This document shows positions 10,599 through 22,682 of a stretch of 64,000 nucleotides of DNA, piece by piece. A program made the translations under genes and the position numbers. Source of the DNA: Desmodesmus armatus (lineage: Eukaryota > Chlorophyta > Chlorophyceae > Sphaeropleales > Scenedesmaceae); NCBI GenBank assembly GCA_007449985.2, contig VIIQ02000043.1:385484-449483 (forward strand), written 5' to 3'. How positions within the stretch are numbered: the first letter of the stretch is position 1; each line of letters opens with the position of its first letter. Below the pieces are notes generated by a model. That model was not told where the DNA came from. It did not search any database and worked only from the letters and a program-made list of their open reading frames with translations.

Positions 10599-11868
10599 CC
10601 CAACGGGCGGTGCTTGCCGGGACGGTGGGTGACAGGTTCACACGGGGGGTGCAGCAGGGCAGAGAGGGACGGGGAGAGAGACAGAAGTGCCTAACTGCTG
10701 TCACTGACCCTGGGTGTAAGCTGTGCCGGTGTCTCGGCGCTGCGCTGCCTCGTTTCGCTTTGTGAAGTGTGCTGCTGTAGCACAACTGTTGCCACTTAGG
10801 GCCGAGGGGTTGCACGAGAGCTTACTGAAGCTTTGTTGGACACTCAAACAGGAAAGCAAAGGCTGCTGTACGTGCTGAAGGCTGGCACAGGCAGGCAAGG
10901 CTGCTGAATGCAGGCAAGGCAGGGCAAGGCAATAGGACCCTTGGGTCGCTCAAACCGGGAGCCAGGAGTCAATGGGAACCAGTTGGGAGCCTTGTGTTAC
11001 AAGGGGTGCGTCCAGCTGCTGCTGTAGACAAGTCACAAAAACTGCAGGGACAGCAGCCCTTTTATACCCCCGGAGGGGCGTCACTAGGTGCTGAGTCAGC
11101 GTTTGACTCAGCATAGTAACAGTTTCTTGATACTGCACTGCGACAACAAACGAGTGTCTGTAGTCAAGCACAATAATAAAACAAAGCAGGGTCTACTGTA
11201 CCCACTTACGTAACACCACTGCAGCAGAAAACACCACAGGTCACCAGTTGAACTGGTGTCACTCATGGGCTCTGCACAACATGCTGGCTTTGTGTACTGT
11301 TGAGAACAACATGCAACAAAACCGTATGCACAACTAAGCAGTACTATACAGGTACTGCCTCAACACACGGCCACAAGTTACCCTGCGGTACCAAATGCTG
11401 AGTCAGCACTTCTGGGTTACAACCAGACTATGTGTTTGTACAAGCAGCCAGTACAAGGCTGCAACCCTTAGTCAGCATGCTGCCAGGCAGCCTGAAACAA
11501 GGGCAAGGTACTACGTAGACAACATGCAGAACAGACTTGCAGGGCAGCAACTCACACAAGTGTGAGGTAACTGAAACCCTACTGTGCAAACATACTCAAG
11601 CCATGCACACAGCAAAATGCTGCTTTTACATAGTATGCTCATTCCAGCACCTGACACCAACTGTGCCAGTGCAACACCCGTTGTGTGGAGACTGTACCAG
11701 CTGTGGGGCAACACTGCCAGTGGCGGCTCACTCCAAGTAAGGCAGCTGTTGGGGCAACAGTTGCACTCTGTACGCCAGCAAGCATCTATTATGTACTGAA
11801 TGAAAGCCTCGCCTCAACTATCAGCTGTTGACTCGCGGTGTAAGTGCAACACCCACCGTGGGGCAACA
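10599..11868 (-). repeat. Upstream (5') LTR
   Basis: 1270-base partner of 7332-8601. It contains the copy of the TATA box that would drive transcription leftward through gag. Confidence 0.92.
11058..11066 (-). promoter_or_regulatory. TATA box of the upstream LTR
   Basis: TATAAAAGG on the minus strand, preceded by a GC-rich CTCCGGGGG. It lies inside the LTR as expected for the U3 promoter. Confidence 0.6.
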
Positions 11869-12680
11869 CATTGACGGTAGCTTGCATGCAAAGCAGCTTG
11901 CAACCTGCACTGCATTTTAGGCGCTGAAACAAGCTTGATATAAAACCTTGAACTCCAGTCAAGCCTAGCAGGCAGGCCCCCGCTTGATTTGTGTGTGGCA
12001 AGTTGACCAAAGAGAATGTTCGTTTGGACATGCCCAATTCTCGTCTTTCAGGTTTCAATTGCGGAGCAGTCTGTATGAGCTACAGCACAATCACCCATCC
12101 AGCGGTGTTCGCGCCTTGTCTGTGATGCAACCCCACATGTAGGAATGAGCAAGGGTATATCACCATGAATCAGCAGGCCCAGCAAGACTGATGCAGCGCC
12201 TTTGAGATCCCTCCTGACTATAGTTCCAGCTCAACCATCTCAAAGGCCGCCGCACTAACAGCGCTGCTCGGCACATGAGCAGCAGGAGTAAGACTCTTAA
12301 GACCAGCAGCTCGCTTGATCATGGAGACAAGCCTTGTCTCCCTTGAAGCGAATGGAGCACCCCATTTTTTTGTTGTGCACCGGACTTTTCCCAAGAGCGT
12401 TTTGTTGTGTACCGGACTTTTCCCAAGAGCTGCACAATCTTGTACTGGCTGTTGCATGGTATGACTGCACAAGGGCAGGGGGGGCAAGGGAACCTACCTA
12501 CCAGTAAAGTTGATTCTGAGATAATCGGCTTGCGACGCTTGAGAATCGTTCTCACCAACGTCGACTTCCCGAGGCAGCGATCTCCCGCGCAGAAGTGATA
12601 CACATTGCAGGAAGAGCAAGGGAGATACGCAAGAAGTTCTTCACATTTGCGTAATTCGGATTAATTACAAGATCCCTGCC
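11869..12680. other. Intergenic; short 28-base repeat pair
   Basis: No gene is supported. Two 28-base units starting TGTTGTG and ending CCCAAGAGC lie at 12371-12398 and 12403-12430 with one mismatch. The right end is the 5' flank of the TPR gene. Confidence 0.6.
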
Positions 12681-14570
12681 ATGCAGCAGGCTGCATTCAA
12701 ACCAGCTGCAAGTGCGGCAGCAGCAGCAGCAGCAGCACTCATCAGCTCAGCGGACCGCCCAAGCCTGTTTTCGCCACGAGAAGGCAACTTTCTTCGCCTC
12801 GTTCCTGTCAACGAGCGCCTTAGTTCTGCGCAGCTGGAGCAGCACCTGCAGGAGCTCTTGGCTCGACAGCACATGCAGCACCTCTTGTCAGAGCATGCAC
12901 CCGCACACATGATGGTGTCTAAACGTAAGCTTTTTGTATACCTCTTGCATTACTCCCAGCAGGCATCACACATGGCTCCAAGTGAAGTACTCGAATGTTT
13001 TTCCAGCATGCTCTGATTGCTGATGTGGCCCTGTTGCATGACACCTTGGTAGCTTCAGCACACCCTCTGATGCCTTCCCACTCCCTGCGGCTGGCTGGCT
13101 GACTGTCTGTTGAATCCGTTGCACTAAACCCGCACAGGCCCACCGCGACATGTGGCAGCATGGCTGCGAGGCTGCTGCTACCTAGCAGCAGGCAACTTCA
13201 GGCAGGCCCTGCAGGATGCACGCACAGCCCTGGCCTACGCACCAGCACCGGCAACAGCCACTTCACCAGCAGCACCTGCAACAGCACCACCAGCAGCATC
13301 GCTAGCAGCAGCAGCCAGTGAACCAGCACAACCAACCCCAGCAGCAGCAACGGATGCAACCGTATCAGCAGTGACCACTGTGGCAAGCATGCCAGTGGTG
13401 GCTGCTGGCGTTGCATCAGCCGCAGCAGCGGCACCGACAGGGGCTGCTGTGACTGCAGAGCCTGCTGGGCGTAAGAGTGGTTGGCTGCCTGCACTGCTGC
13501 TGGCGGGGCAGGCTTATGCTGGACTTGGGGAGCATGCTCAGGCTGTGGTGTACCTGGCACAGGTGTGAGCCTATCAATCAGGCTGTTCAACCCCCAAAAA
13601 AAACAGGCTGTTCAGTCACTGAGGTTAGTAACACAGTACCACAGAGTTTGTGAAGGCATCAGATTACAATTCGTGTTTGGAATGCCAGCATGCCATACAG
13701 TACTGAGTACATACATCAATTTGATCCCTTGAAGGGACTGCAGACGTTGCACTCTACCCCCATAAATCTGGCCTTTCTATGTCACACAGTCTGAGGCTGT
13801 GCCTTGATGTAAAAGGGTGTGTGCTGCATTCCCGCTGCACAGGCTCAACGAACCTCGCCTCCCTATGCAGCCCCGGCTGTATCCAGTGCGCTGCGTCTGT
13901 CAGTGTCCCAGCTGACCCCTGACCAGGGCTATGCCTGGGCTACTGGGGGGCTGGAGGGGCTGCAGCAGCAGCTTCAAGACGAGGAGGATCTCAAACTACC
14001 AGAGGTCATGAGGCCAAGGCCAAAGTGGTGAGCATGTGCAGCTAAGTGTTTGCGCTCAACCTTCCATGGGTTGCGTGATAGGGTATAGCATGCTAAGGCA
14101 AATTTACAGCCTACAACGTAAAGAGGCCCCAACGGGCACCAGGCGCTCCGTGCTGGACATGTGCAGTATGTTGACACAATGTGAGGCACAACATGCTCCT
14201 GCTGCCATTGGAACCCGGTTCCAATGGCAGTGCACTAGCAGTAAAGCGCATTGTGTGCGTTCACCACAGGTACTACTACACTCAGTGGATGAAGCAGCGC
14301 ATCCACTTGGCACTGCTAGAGCTGAACCTGGCAGCCAGCCTGACCACACACCAGCACCCTCACGCACTGGGCGGCAACAGCATCAGCAGCAGCGGAAGTG
14401 AAAGCAGTGCGAGGGGTGCAAGGGCAGAGACCAGCATCAGCAGTGCCCGAGGAAGGCTGCTGCTCAGTCTGTTGGCAGAAGGGGTGGATGAGGCACCTGT
14501 CGTGGCAGCAGCAGCAGCAGCAGCGGGGTTTGCCAGTCAATCTGGCATTGGATCTGGACACCTGCGGTTG

Positions 14571-14629
<59 letters not shown>

Positions 14630-15201
14630 GGCGGCGGCTGGCAGCAGCTCCAGTGGCAGCAGTGACAGCCTGGTGACGACTGCTGCTGCTGAGGCTTCGG
14701 GTGACGCAGGACTCAACAGCAGCGGCAGCAGTGGCGGCGGCTTTGGCGGCAGCAGTGGTGGTATGCTGCAGCTTCCTGCTGCTGTGTTGGACAAGCTGTT
14801 GAGTATGGATGCTGGTGACCTTGACCTGATGGTGCAACACCCAGTGGCACTGCAGGGCCAAGTGTATGAACTGTTGGATGTGCTGCAGGTGCGTGGTCTC
14901 ATACATATGGTATACCTAATAGACTGCTTGCATGTGACCTGCATGTTCATAGCCTATCGCATGGTGCTAGCTACACATGCATTCTCTGTGCCTAACACAC
15001 TGTGTGCAAGTTGCGGCACGTTTGCATACCAGTACTGTAGTGGGGCGCGCCACAGAGAGCCCCTCTGTTGGGGCGCTGCTGAGCAGAATGCAGGGTTGCA
15101 TCAAATGCAGAGTGGTGCCACTAGCAATTAGTAGAAGCTCTCTGTGTGTGTAAGCCGTTGCTGCAGCGCTGTCCTCTTAGCAGTGCTCTGCTGTCACTTA
15201 C

Positions 15202-15236
<35 letters not shown>

Positions 15237-15961
15237 CTGCTGGGCGACAGGCTCATGGTTCAGACTCCCTGGCGAGCTACCCCCTACAGCCCCTCAGCTG
15301 GGAGGAGGTCCAGGCACTGGCAGGCCCAGGCACTGTGGGGCTACCCTTGGGCTACACACCCTCAGCTCCACTGCTGCCACCACAGCAGCCGCCACTGCTG
15401 CCACCGCAGCAGCAGCAGACATTGCTGCCACCAGCAGCAATGCAACCTGAGGCCCTGCCCGCGCCCACACCAGCAGTGCAGGCAGTTCTGACAGCGCCCC
15501 GGGCACCCAATGCAGTATCTGAGGGGTTGAATGATGTTCCAGCAGCAGAAGAGATTTCGAGGGAGAGCGTCACTGCATTACGTAGTGCTGAAGACGCTGC
15601 AGCAGCTGGTTTGACGTCAGCAGTTGGGCCACTTGAGATGTCAGCGTTGAGTGCAGCAACAAGTCTGCAGGCTCTGTCAGCAGGAGCACCGGGAGCACAA
15701 ACTCTTGCAGGGTGGACCCTTGCTGTGAGACAGTGCCCGGAACCGGGAGGTAGCAAGATTTCCTGCGGACCCTTGCTACTGTCAGGGCTGGTGGCAGTGT
15801 TGTCCCATGTGCCAAGGCTGGGACTGAGTGCCTCTCAAGGTCCAACTGGCATAGGCCTGGGTGGAGGAGGGCCCAGTACGTGCAGGAGGCTGCCGCAGCA
15901 GCTGCCGGTGTTGCAGCTGCAAAGTCGTAGCCGTGGGCTGTGTGGCTGGTTTGATCCTTGA
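12681..15961 (+). CDS. TPR-repeat protein with alanine-rich insert
   Basis: Five exons (12681-12924, 13138-13562, 13843-14027, 14270-14888, 15251-15961) join in phase to 727 residues. Residues about 87-115 (WLRGCCYLAAGNFRQALQDA) and about 200-223 (LLLAGQAYAGLGEHAQAVVY) match the tetratricopeptide helix pair, with an Ala/Pro/Thr-rich linker between them. A further conserved-looking segment follows in exons 3-4 (PKWYYYTQWMKQRIHLALLE). Exon 4 holds a tract of about 22 Ala from residue 387, encoded by a pure GCT run. The C-terminal exon is Pro/Gln/Ala-rich. TPR arrays bind partner proteins, so a scaffold or co-chaperone role is plausible, but I cannot name a family. Intron 4 ends in a (GCT)n tract close to the acceptor. 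The last exon contains a 43-base segment also found near 31.4 kb, so the exact C-terminus is less certain than the rest. Confidence 0.75.
14202..14230. repeat. Near-perfect palindrome, 14-base arms
   Basis: CTGCCATTGGAACC, one spacer base, then its exact reverse complement, in intron 3 of the TPR gene. Confidence 0.9.
15724..15766. repeat. Dispersed 43-base repeat, copy 1
   Basis: GAGACAGTGCCCGGAACCGG and onward recurs at about 31375-31418 with one indel and a couple of substitutions. It lies in the last exon of the TPR gene. Confidence 0.8.
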
Positions 15962-18357
15962 GAAACGAGCAGTGAGGATCCAGCATTAATTTGTTGTGAT
16001 TCCCTCTAGTTTGCTCTCCCATCTCCGTGATATCAGTGACAGCTTGCATGAGCTCTCCAGCATTACAGCTACATTTGTCACCGTGATGACTCATTGGCTC
16101 ATTGATTGATGTTATGCTGGCTGTTGGTTTGCAAGTATCAGTACCAGTGGACTGCGGCCAGAGGGGTGGCTCTGCCTTGAAAACTGCATGTGATGTTGAT
16201 TTGACGCATGCCATCCAGTGCCACATTGCGAACTGCAGCCAAGCTCAGAACACAGCAAGAGCCAGACCGAGGCATATTACACATTATGTTTTGTGTGCAA
16301 CAAGCATACCACAACCTGATGGGGCGTGCATAGGTGCAACCAGTCAGCAGTTCGCTGGCGCGCCCACTATCAGCAACTGTACTAAACCCTAACCAACACA
16401 CCGCGCGCGCGTACACACAAAGGGCTCCCAAACTGCTAAGGGGCCACCTAAAAGAAACCCAGTGCCGGCCTATAAGCATTATGGCCACCTCAAGAAGGGG
16501 ACAGCACGCATGTGCAGGTATGTATGTCAAAGACAATACTTGGACACAGACACAAATTCGGCGGAAAGCTCCACACCGCCTCAGAGAACAGCTGCAACAA
16601 CAAAAACATCGTTCAGGGCCAGATCCAGTGCACATGTATCAGACTGCATGTCATTGAAAGATGTCAAGCATGATGAATATATCTTCCCAAGCAAACAGGG
16701 AAGGGGCCGTTGGTTTCAGGGTCTCTCCCAAATGCACTGCTCCACACTTGCACACAGCTACTCCAAGAAGTACGTGACGACCGCTCCCACGCGCACCAAC
16801 CCCCAAAACCTGCAGCCGCTGCATGCAAAGGTATCAGCAGCCTATCAAGTCAACAGCAAGCTGCAGAAAGTGCATAAAGTGGGAAGGCGGTCCGACAAGC
16901 TCACATCCCAAGATCTGCCAAGCAATGCACAACTTTCCAGCCATCACCAGCACCGCTGCAAGTGACTTGAAACAAAGCTGACGACCGCTGCGGCTTGAAT
17001 GCAGCCATCACTCTGTGTCACAGCTGAGCTGCTGAACCGATGGTGCAGCCACCTTCATGATCTCCCCCCTATAGCCCTCAAACCCACATCCAACCACCTT
17101 GTTGGTGACCTTTGTTGCTGGCCCCTCTGCTGCCTGAAAATCTGCAGGACAGCACCTTTGAAACCAGAGAGCCTTGCAGTGTGACACAGAAACCATACTC
17201 AAGGCACACACACCCACCCCTTCAGCACAGCATGCACAGGGAAAAGGCCCCACAGCAAACTTTACGCAAACCCCCAAAAGCCCCACATCACCGGCAACTA
17301 CTGCCGGCAACCCCACCACTACTGATATGGGGCCGCCTTGTATGAATTCTGCACAAGCAACGGACCAAGCTTCATAAAGAGGGGAACATATGTATGCGAC
17401 TTGCCTGAGCACACAAACATCAGCCGGGATAGACAGGCTGCAGCACATCTGGGCCACAGCCAAGGATAACCGGCATGGGTTTGCTGCTCCAGCAGCAGAA
17501 GGGTGTAAGCTGAGACAGGAGCACACACAACAGCTGTGGCATGTCATGCAGAGGGAGATGCGTGGTGGACTATCCCAACTCTGGCCAAGCCCAGACTCCA
17601 ACACGTGCATGAAGAGACACGATACGGACGCAAGGCGTGAGCAGGACACAGCAGGAAGTGTGATACAGGGAAAGACAGGGCAGCAGCAAGCCACAACCCG
17701 AGACTGATGTCGACCCAAGGCAGCAAGCAAGAGCAGGCGGCAAGCACAGCCGAACTCTGGATACAACGCTATCAAGGCAGCAACAGGTGCACAAGCCTAT
17801 GCAGGACAAGCAACCCATGCAATAGCCAAGTCCCAGAGCCCCTGCTTGACCAAGTCAGTGCTGCTAAAGCCCTTTCTTTGGGCAGCAGCACCGCAAAACC
17901 CTTCTCTTGCTGCTAAAGCATACACCCCGCCATGCAGAGACGCGTGCGTATGGCATGCACAGGTGAAGTGTGGATAGGACGACACATACCTACGCCAGGC
18001 AGGCATGCACAACCCCCTACTACAGCACATGTCACAGATCCCCAAACAAGCTTCCACTACCCAGCAGTATCATGGCAGCGATGCAGGGCTGGCGAATGGA
18101 CGAGGCTGACGGTGCTTGCACAGACTGAGTGTGGAGGGCAGCGCAGGACAGCAGTCAGCAGCAACAGAGCGTGCATATTGCTGCCTGTGACAGCCACTGC
18201 TGGTTGCTTGTACACCAACACACGCGCCCGGAACAGGCTGCAGCTGATCAGCACACCTGCAAAGAGCACCTCACGCTTGGACACAACCAACAGTGGCCCC
18301 GCGCCACACACACATCCACATGCACACAGTGCTGCATGTCGTACAACCAGCACACTG

Positions 18358-18379
18358 CTGTTGGTCGGCCGACCAACAG
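18358..18379. repeat. Perfect 22-base palindrome
   Basis: CTGTTGGTCGG is followed directly by its reverse complement. A related fragment (CCGACCGACCAACAGGCC) occurs near 22135. Confidence 0.9.
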
Positions 18380-20197
18380 GCTTGCAGAAGTAGCTAGCAG
18401 GGCCCACCACGAACGGGGGGCCTGGGCTGCTGCCATGGGGTCGTGGTGATAATGTGCCGATAGGGAAGACAATGCCCAAGATCACGAACCATCGCACATA
18501 TTGCCGATACAAGTCTGCACTCGGCCTCAACACACGTCCCAGCAACACCCAGCCAGGTGCACACCTTTCAGACCACACCCTCTGTCACAATATACTTCCT
18601 GCCAGCCAACATGAAACGTCCACGCCGTTCGCTTCCTCGACTACAGTATGTCATGCTGCACATAGGTCACCATAGCAAGAGGCTCACAAGCACTACGCAC
18701 CGTTGCCTGCCACGATCCCCGCCGTCGTTGATTGCCAGTGGCAGTGGGAAGCAAGACTCTGGGAGTGTGCAGGCCACCTCTCCAAGCAACAGAAGCAACA
18801 AGCTAAGCCCTGCTGCATTCGACCATGCCTTGCTTCGCATTGCACTGTGCATAGGCAACCCCAAGCGCAAAACATCCAAGCACACACAGCAACACCTGAG
18901 TGCCGTATCACACCAAGCTACCCAGGCACAAGCCCCCTCTCACAGCCTTCAGTCAATGCACACACTCCAAGAGGCAGTCGCTGCGTCCCTGGCTAGATTG
19001 TGATTCACTCTGACAGCCACACATCTCCCACCCAGCAGCAGCCTCAACAACACCCCACCCAGACAGCAAGCAGACTACACCAGACGCAACACATTGTGCA
19101 ACCGCAGGTGGCTCAAGTCGCCACAGCACAGCAAGGCATACGATGGTGCAGCAAGTTCAGCACTCAACAAACACACTGATACCTACTTCCTACACGCCTA
19201 CTGCTGCATCAAAATAATAGCATGCATTGCACAAGTCTGAAGGAAAGATCAAGTTGTTCATAGGGCGGCTAGGTCAAGCTGCCCAGCGGGCGGGGAGGAA
19301 TGGAGCTCCATACTGCATGCCTGCTCTGCTGCCCAGCCACACCTCAGCAGACTATTGCCTAGGCACACCTCAGCACGCATGACACCCGCAAGGCACATGT
19401 GTGCCGGCAGTTTGCAACACACCAGTAGCCGGGGCGACAGAACTGCAGTCTGCCCTATCACCAGTCCAAACCACTCAGCATCATTTCATTGTCCGGCTTG
19501 CAACCAGGACCAGTCAGCTAACCAGGAGCAGTTGCGCCACACACCACCACCTTTGAAAACACAACACGGCACCAACAAAACCCTGTGCCCACGCACCAGC
19601 AGCACTACAGGCAGGGCCCCCAGTACTGCCAGCAACTATCAAGTGGTCCGGTTGGGCCCAGCACACAACTACACACAGCCGCATCGAGCCTGCTACCGCC
19701 TCTCAGACTTGCAAGCACAGCTGGCAGCCTGATGCCTTTGAACACGAGCCAAGATGAAAACATACTCTCAACTGCTGGGCACGGCCCGCAACAGCAGCAG
19801 CATGCATGTAGCACCACTTTGCATACAGCTATGGGGCGCCCCCGGCACAGAACCCATGTTTGGGCACACGTGGGCAAACTAAGGCAGTGGGCAACTGCAT
19901 AAACAATACGCATGACGATACGCGTGACAGACAGCAACTGTGCGCGCATGCCAGATTTACTCAGCAGACCCATCGAGGTGAGGTACGGCTCTTGTGCGTG
20001 CAGCCCTACCAGGTTGCAGAGGGTGACACGCACAGCCGCAAACGGTACAAGCAAACTCGACGCTGCTTGCGCTGTGCACCTGAACGGCACGCCGCACTGC
20101 GTGAAATGCGGAGTGCACGGCAGATGTTGCCGAGGGCTGGCGTACATGCTCGAACAGCGGGTTGCTGCAAGTGCTGTGTGTGCCAACGCAGGTGTGT

Positions 20198-20198
<1 letters not shown>

Positions 20199-20281
<83 letters not shown>
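20199..20281. repeat. (CA)n microsatellite
   Basis: About 41 uninterrupted CA units. Confidence 0.97.
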
Positions 20282-20282
<1 letters not shown>

Positions 20283-21500
20283 AGTGCATACGGCCAGCCC
20301 AGCACATGGGAATGCTAAGTCAGCACATGGTGCATGGCCCCAGTTGACGTCCTACGACAATGCAACGCACCCACCACCATGCCAACAGCTGCAACAAGTT
20401 GCCACAACCGTTTAAACCACACAGTCAGGAAGTGCAGACAGCGACATGACGACATGTGCAGGGCGCCTTCATGCACCGCCGCACGCCCACACAACTCAGA
20501 CCCACATAGGCTCCAATATGTACGGGACAGCTGCGCGCGAGACTCTCCTGCACTAGGCAACCACACAAAAGTGAAAGCAAAAGCACTCACGCATCTGCTT
20601 TCCTGGCCCCCTCCCCAACCAACTCTCATAGCCATACTGTAGCTGCAGCAGTGTGGGGCTGATGAGCGCCCATATCCTTGTTACCATGCACCCGGCGCAA
20701 CACTAAGCACTAAAACACACATATCTACGCCTAAACACACAGTGCACCATGGCGGCCCACAGCTGCATGCAAACAAAGACAGGCGTAGTTGACCTGTAAA
20801 ATCAATCAAGGGCAAATCAGGGGCAGATCCAGATCACAAAAAGCGCCCTCGACAGCGAAACGGCATGCCCGCCATTGCCCTTGCTGCAGCATGTACGGGG
20901 GCCGTGCTGGCAACAGCCTGCTGGCAGGACAAACACCCATCTCTTATCGACGCAGCTCCCTGATGCATACTAAACAGCGGGCCATGTAGCCTTTGTGGCA
21001 TCAACAGAACTGCCGCCAGCTGTCACGCAGCAGGGCGACAGCACACCTGCAAGACTAGTCAACAAGAGTATGCAGGCACTCTCCAGTGGAACCAATTACA
21101 CCACATGCATTGTCACACACACACAATACACACATATCCAACCGTCTACAAGGTACTCCCAATGCAGTTGTGGTGTCCACACACGCACATGCGATGCTGC
21201 CAACTAACAGCCAGGCACACTCTGCTGACTCCTGGCGGCCAGGACGACGCCAATCACTCTACAGCTGCACTGCAGCGCGACACTGCTGTCCAGACTTCCG
21301 CAGCACTTTCGTGCACTTTCGCAACATCACTACATTCACCAGTCCACAGCATGGCTTGGGCTTTGCCCGCTGAGCAGCACCGCTGAATCCACCCACCCAC
21401 CCAGACTCTGTCCATGCTTTGTGGGTGCTGCACCCACGACCAGGCAGCAGTATCTACATAACCCCTCCAGTCCATCACAAATGATCCCTTGTAGGTACTG

Positions 21501-21562
21501 ACCCCCTTGTAAAACTGCCACTGGCCTGTAAGTACTGGCCCCCTTTCAAAACAGCCACTGGC
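21501..21562. repeat. Imperfect tandem pair, about 37 bases
   Basis: Two adjacent units share GTACTGACCCCC/GTACTGGCCCCC followed by an AAAACTGCCACTGGC-type segment. Confidence 0.6.
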
Positions 21563-21910
21563 TCACGCATGGCCAGTTGAACTTTGTATTCAGGCTGGCC
21601 CACTGCTGATGAGCCCCTTTAGACAACACCCAAGCTAGCCTGCAGCACAGCAAGACACGGCGACCATCAAAGATAGCACATCGCACACCAGGCTGCCAGC
21701 CACTCGTACTCCAAACACTACTACAAGCAAGCCACACGTGCATTATGGTGAGCAAACAACTGGCATGGCATGCCACTACACATATCACACCTGGCAACCA
21801 CCCGGCTGCAGCTACATGCCCACTTCCGGCCCAACTTGATATTGTCTGCATCATGGCATGACAGCCTTCTGAACCTGTGCCAGGTGACCCATGCATCCCC
21901 CCCCCCCCCC

Positions 21911-21911
<1 letters not shown>

Positions 21912-21996
<85 letters not shown>
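21912..21996. repeat. (CA)n microsatellite after a C run
   Basis: About 42 CA units directly after a C-rich homopolymer at about 21897-21910. Confidence 0.97.
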
Positions 21997-21998
<2 letters not shown>

Positions 21999-22682
21999 TA
22001 CACCAGCTGCCAACACGGCACGCTGCAACTGCACAGGACACCAGGACGGGCCCACACACGGACGCCGCAGGCAAGCTCACATGCTGCAACAGATCCCTGC
22101 AGCATGTGCACCACATCGCAACTCAGGGCGGCCAGCCGACCGACCAACAGGCCGGGCTCTAAACCATAAGGCTGGCGCTGCGCCCCAGTCACACTCCCCA
22201 ACGCTAGTCAAAAGACAGACACGAACCGTCATGTAAGGCCAAGGTGCGCCCTCAAAAAGCACAAGACAGTACTAGCATGTAGCGTCCTGGCCACCCCACC
22301 AAGCCCATTTACGGCACCGCAGGCACACACACCAACAGCAGGAGGTGCGAGAACAGTCAACAATGCTGCCGTGACACAGCAGCCCCCATAGCTGCCCAAA
22401 AACTGCCAAGGCCAGCCGATTGAGCCACCCACACCCCACTAGTTTCTTCGGCACCGCACTGCTCCTGGCGGAGAGCCCTTGTCAGCGGGACAGTCAGTTG
22501 CAGCTGAAAGCTAGTGCGCTATCCCAGACCTTCCCACCCCAAAACCCTGCTGCTGCCTGTGCGGGTACCGCGCCTGCCCACGACCATTGCGCATCAAGTC
22601 GCGGACAACAGGCCCTGCTACTGGACTCCCGCACAGCCAACGCAAGCAAACACACCGCGGCCCACAGCTGCCATCCTGCAAT

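Larger units (their letters stand above)
7332..11868 (-). mobile_element. Gag-only (non-autonomous) LTR retrotransposon
   Basis: Two direct 1270-base copies at 7332-8601 and 10599-11868 (offset 3267) flank a 1997-base interior. The element reads on the minus strand: upstream LTR 10599-11868, primer-binding-like site, gag frame 10143-8554, downstream LTR 7332-8601. Only one difference between the LTRs was noticed (T at 7644, C at 10911), which implies a recent insertion. The LTR begins with TG in element orientation but does not end in CA. No convincing target-site duplication is visible: flanking pentamers CAATG and CAACA do not match. The interior has no room or frame for protease, integrase or reverse transcriptase, so mobility would depend on enzymes from another element. 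This matches the described TR-GAG class. Confidence 0.9.
15962..22682. other. Long A/C-rich region without a supported gene
   Basis: From about 16.4 to 22.4 kb the plus strand is strongly A+C biased; for example 43 of 60 bases in 17221-17280. Open frames here are low-complexity Thr/His/Pro/Gln/Ala sequence, or Cys/Val-rich on the other strand, with no family pattern. The region lies downstream of the minus-strand gene ending at 22683, so the G/T-rich strand would be the sense strand if it were transcribed by read-through. It contains two CA microsatellites and a 22-base palindrome at 18358-18379. Confidence 0.6.

Noticed and set aside
17008..17775. 255-residue minus-strand frame rich in Cys, Leu and Val
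   Set aside because: Composition follows the G/T bias of that strand; no domain pattern, and neighbouring frames look the same.
20006..20305. Frames of alternating Cys-Val or Thr-His residues
   Set aside because: Direct translation of the CA microsatellite.
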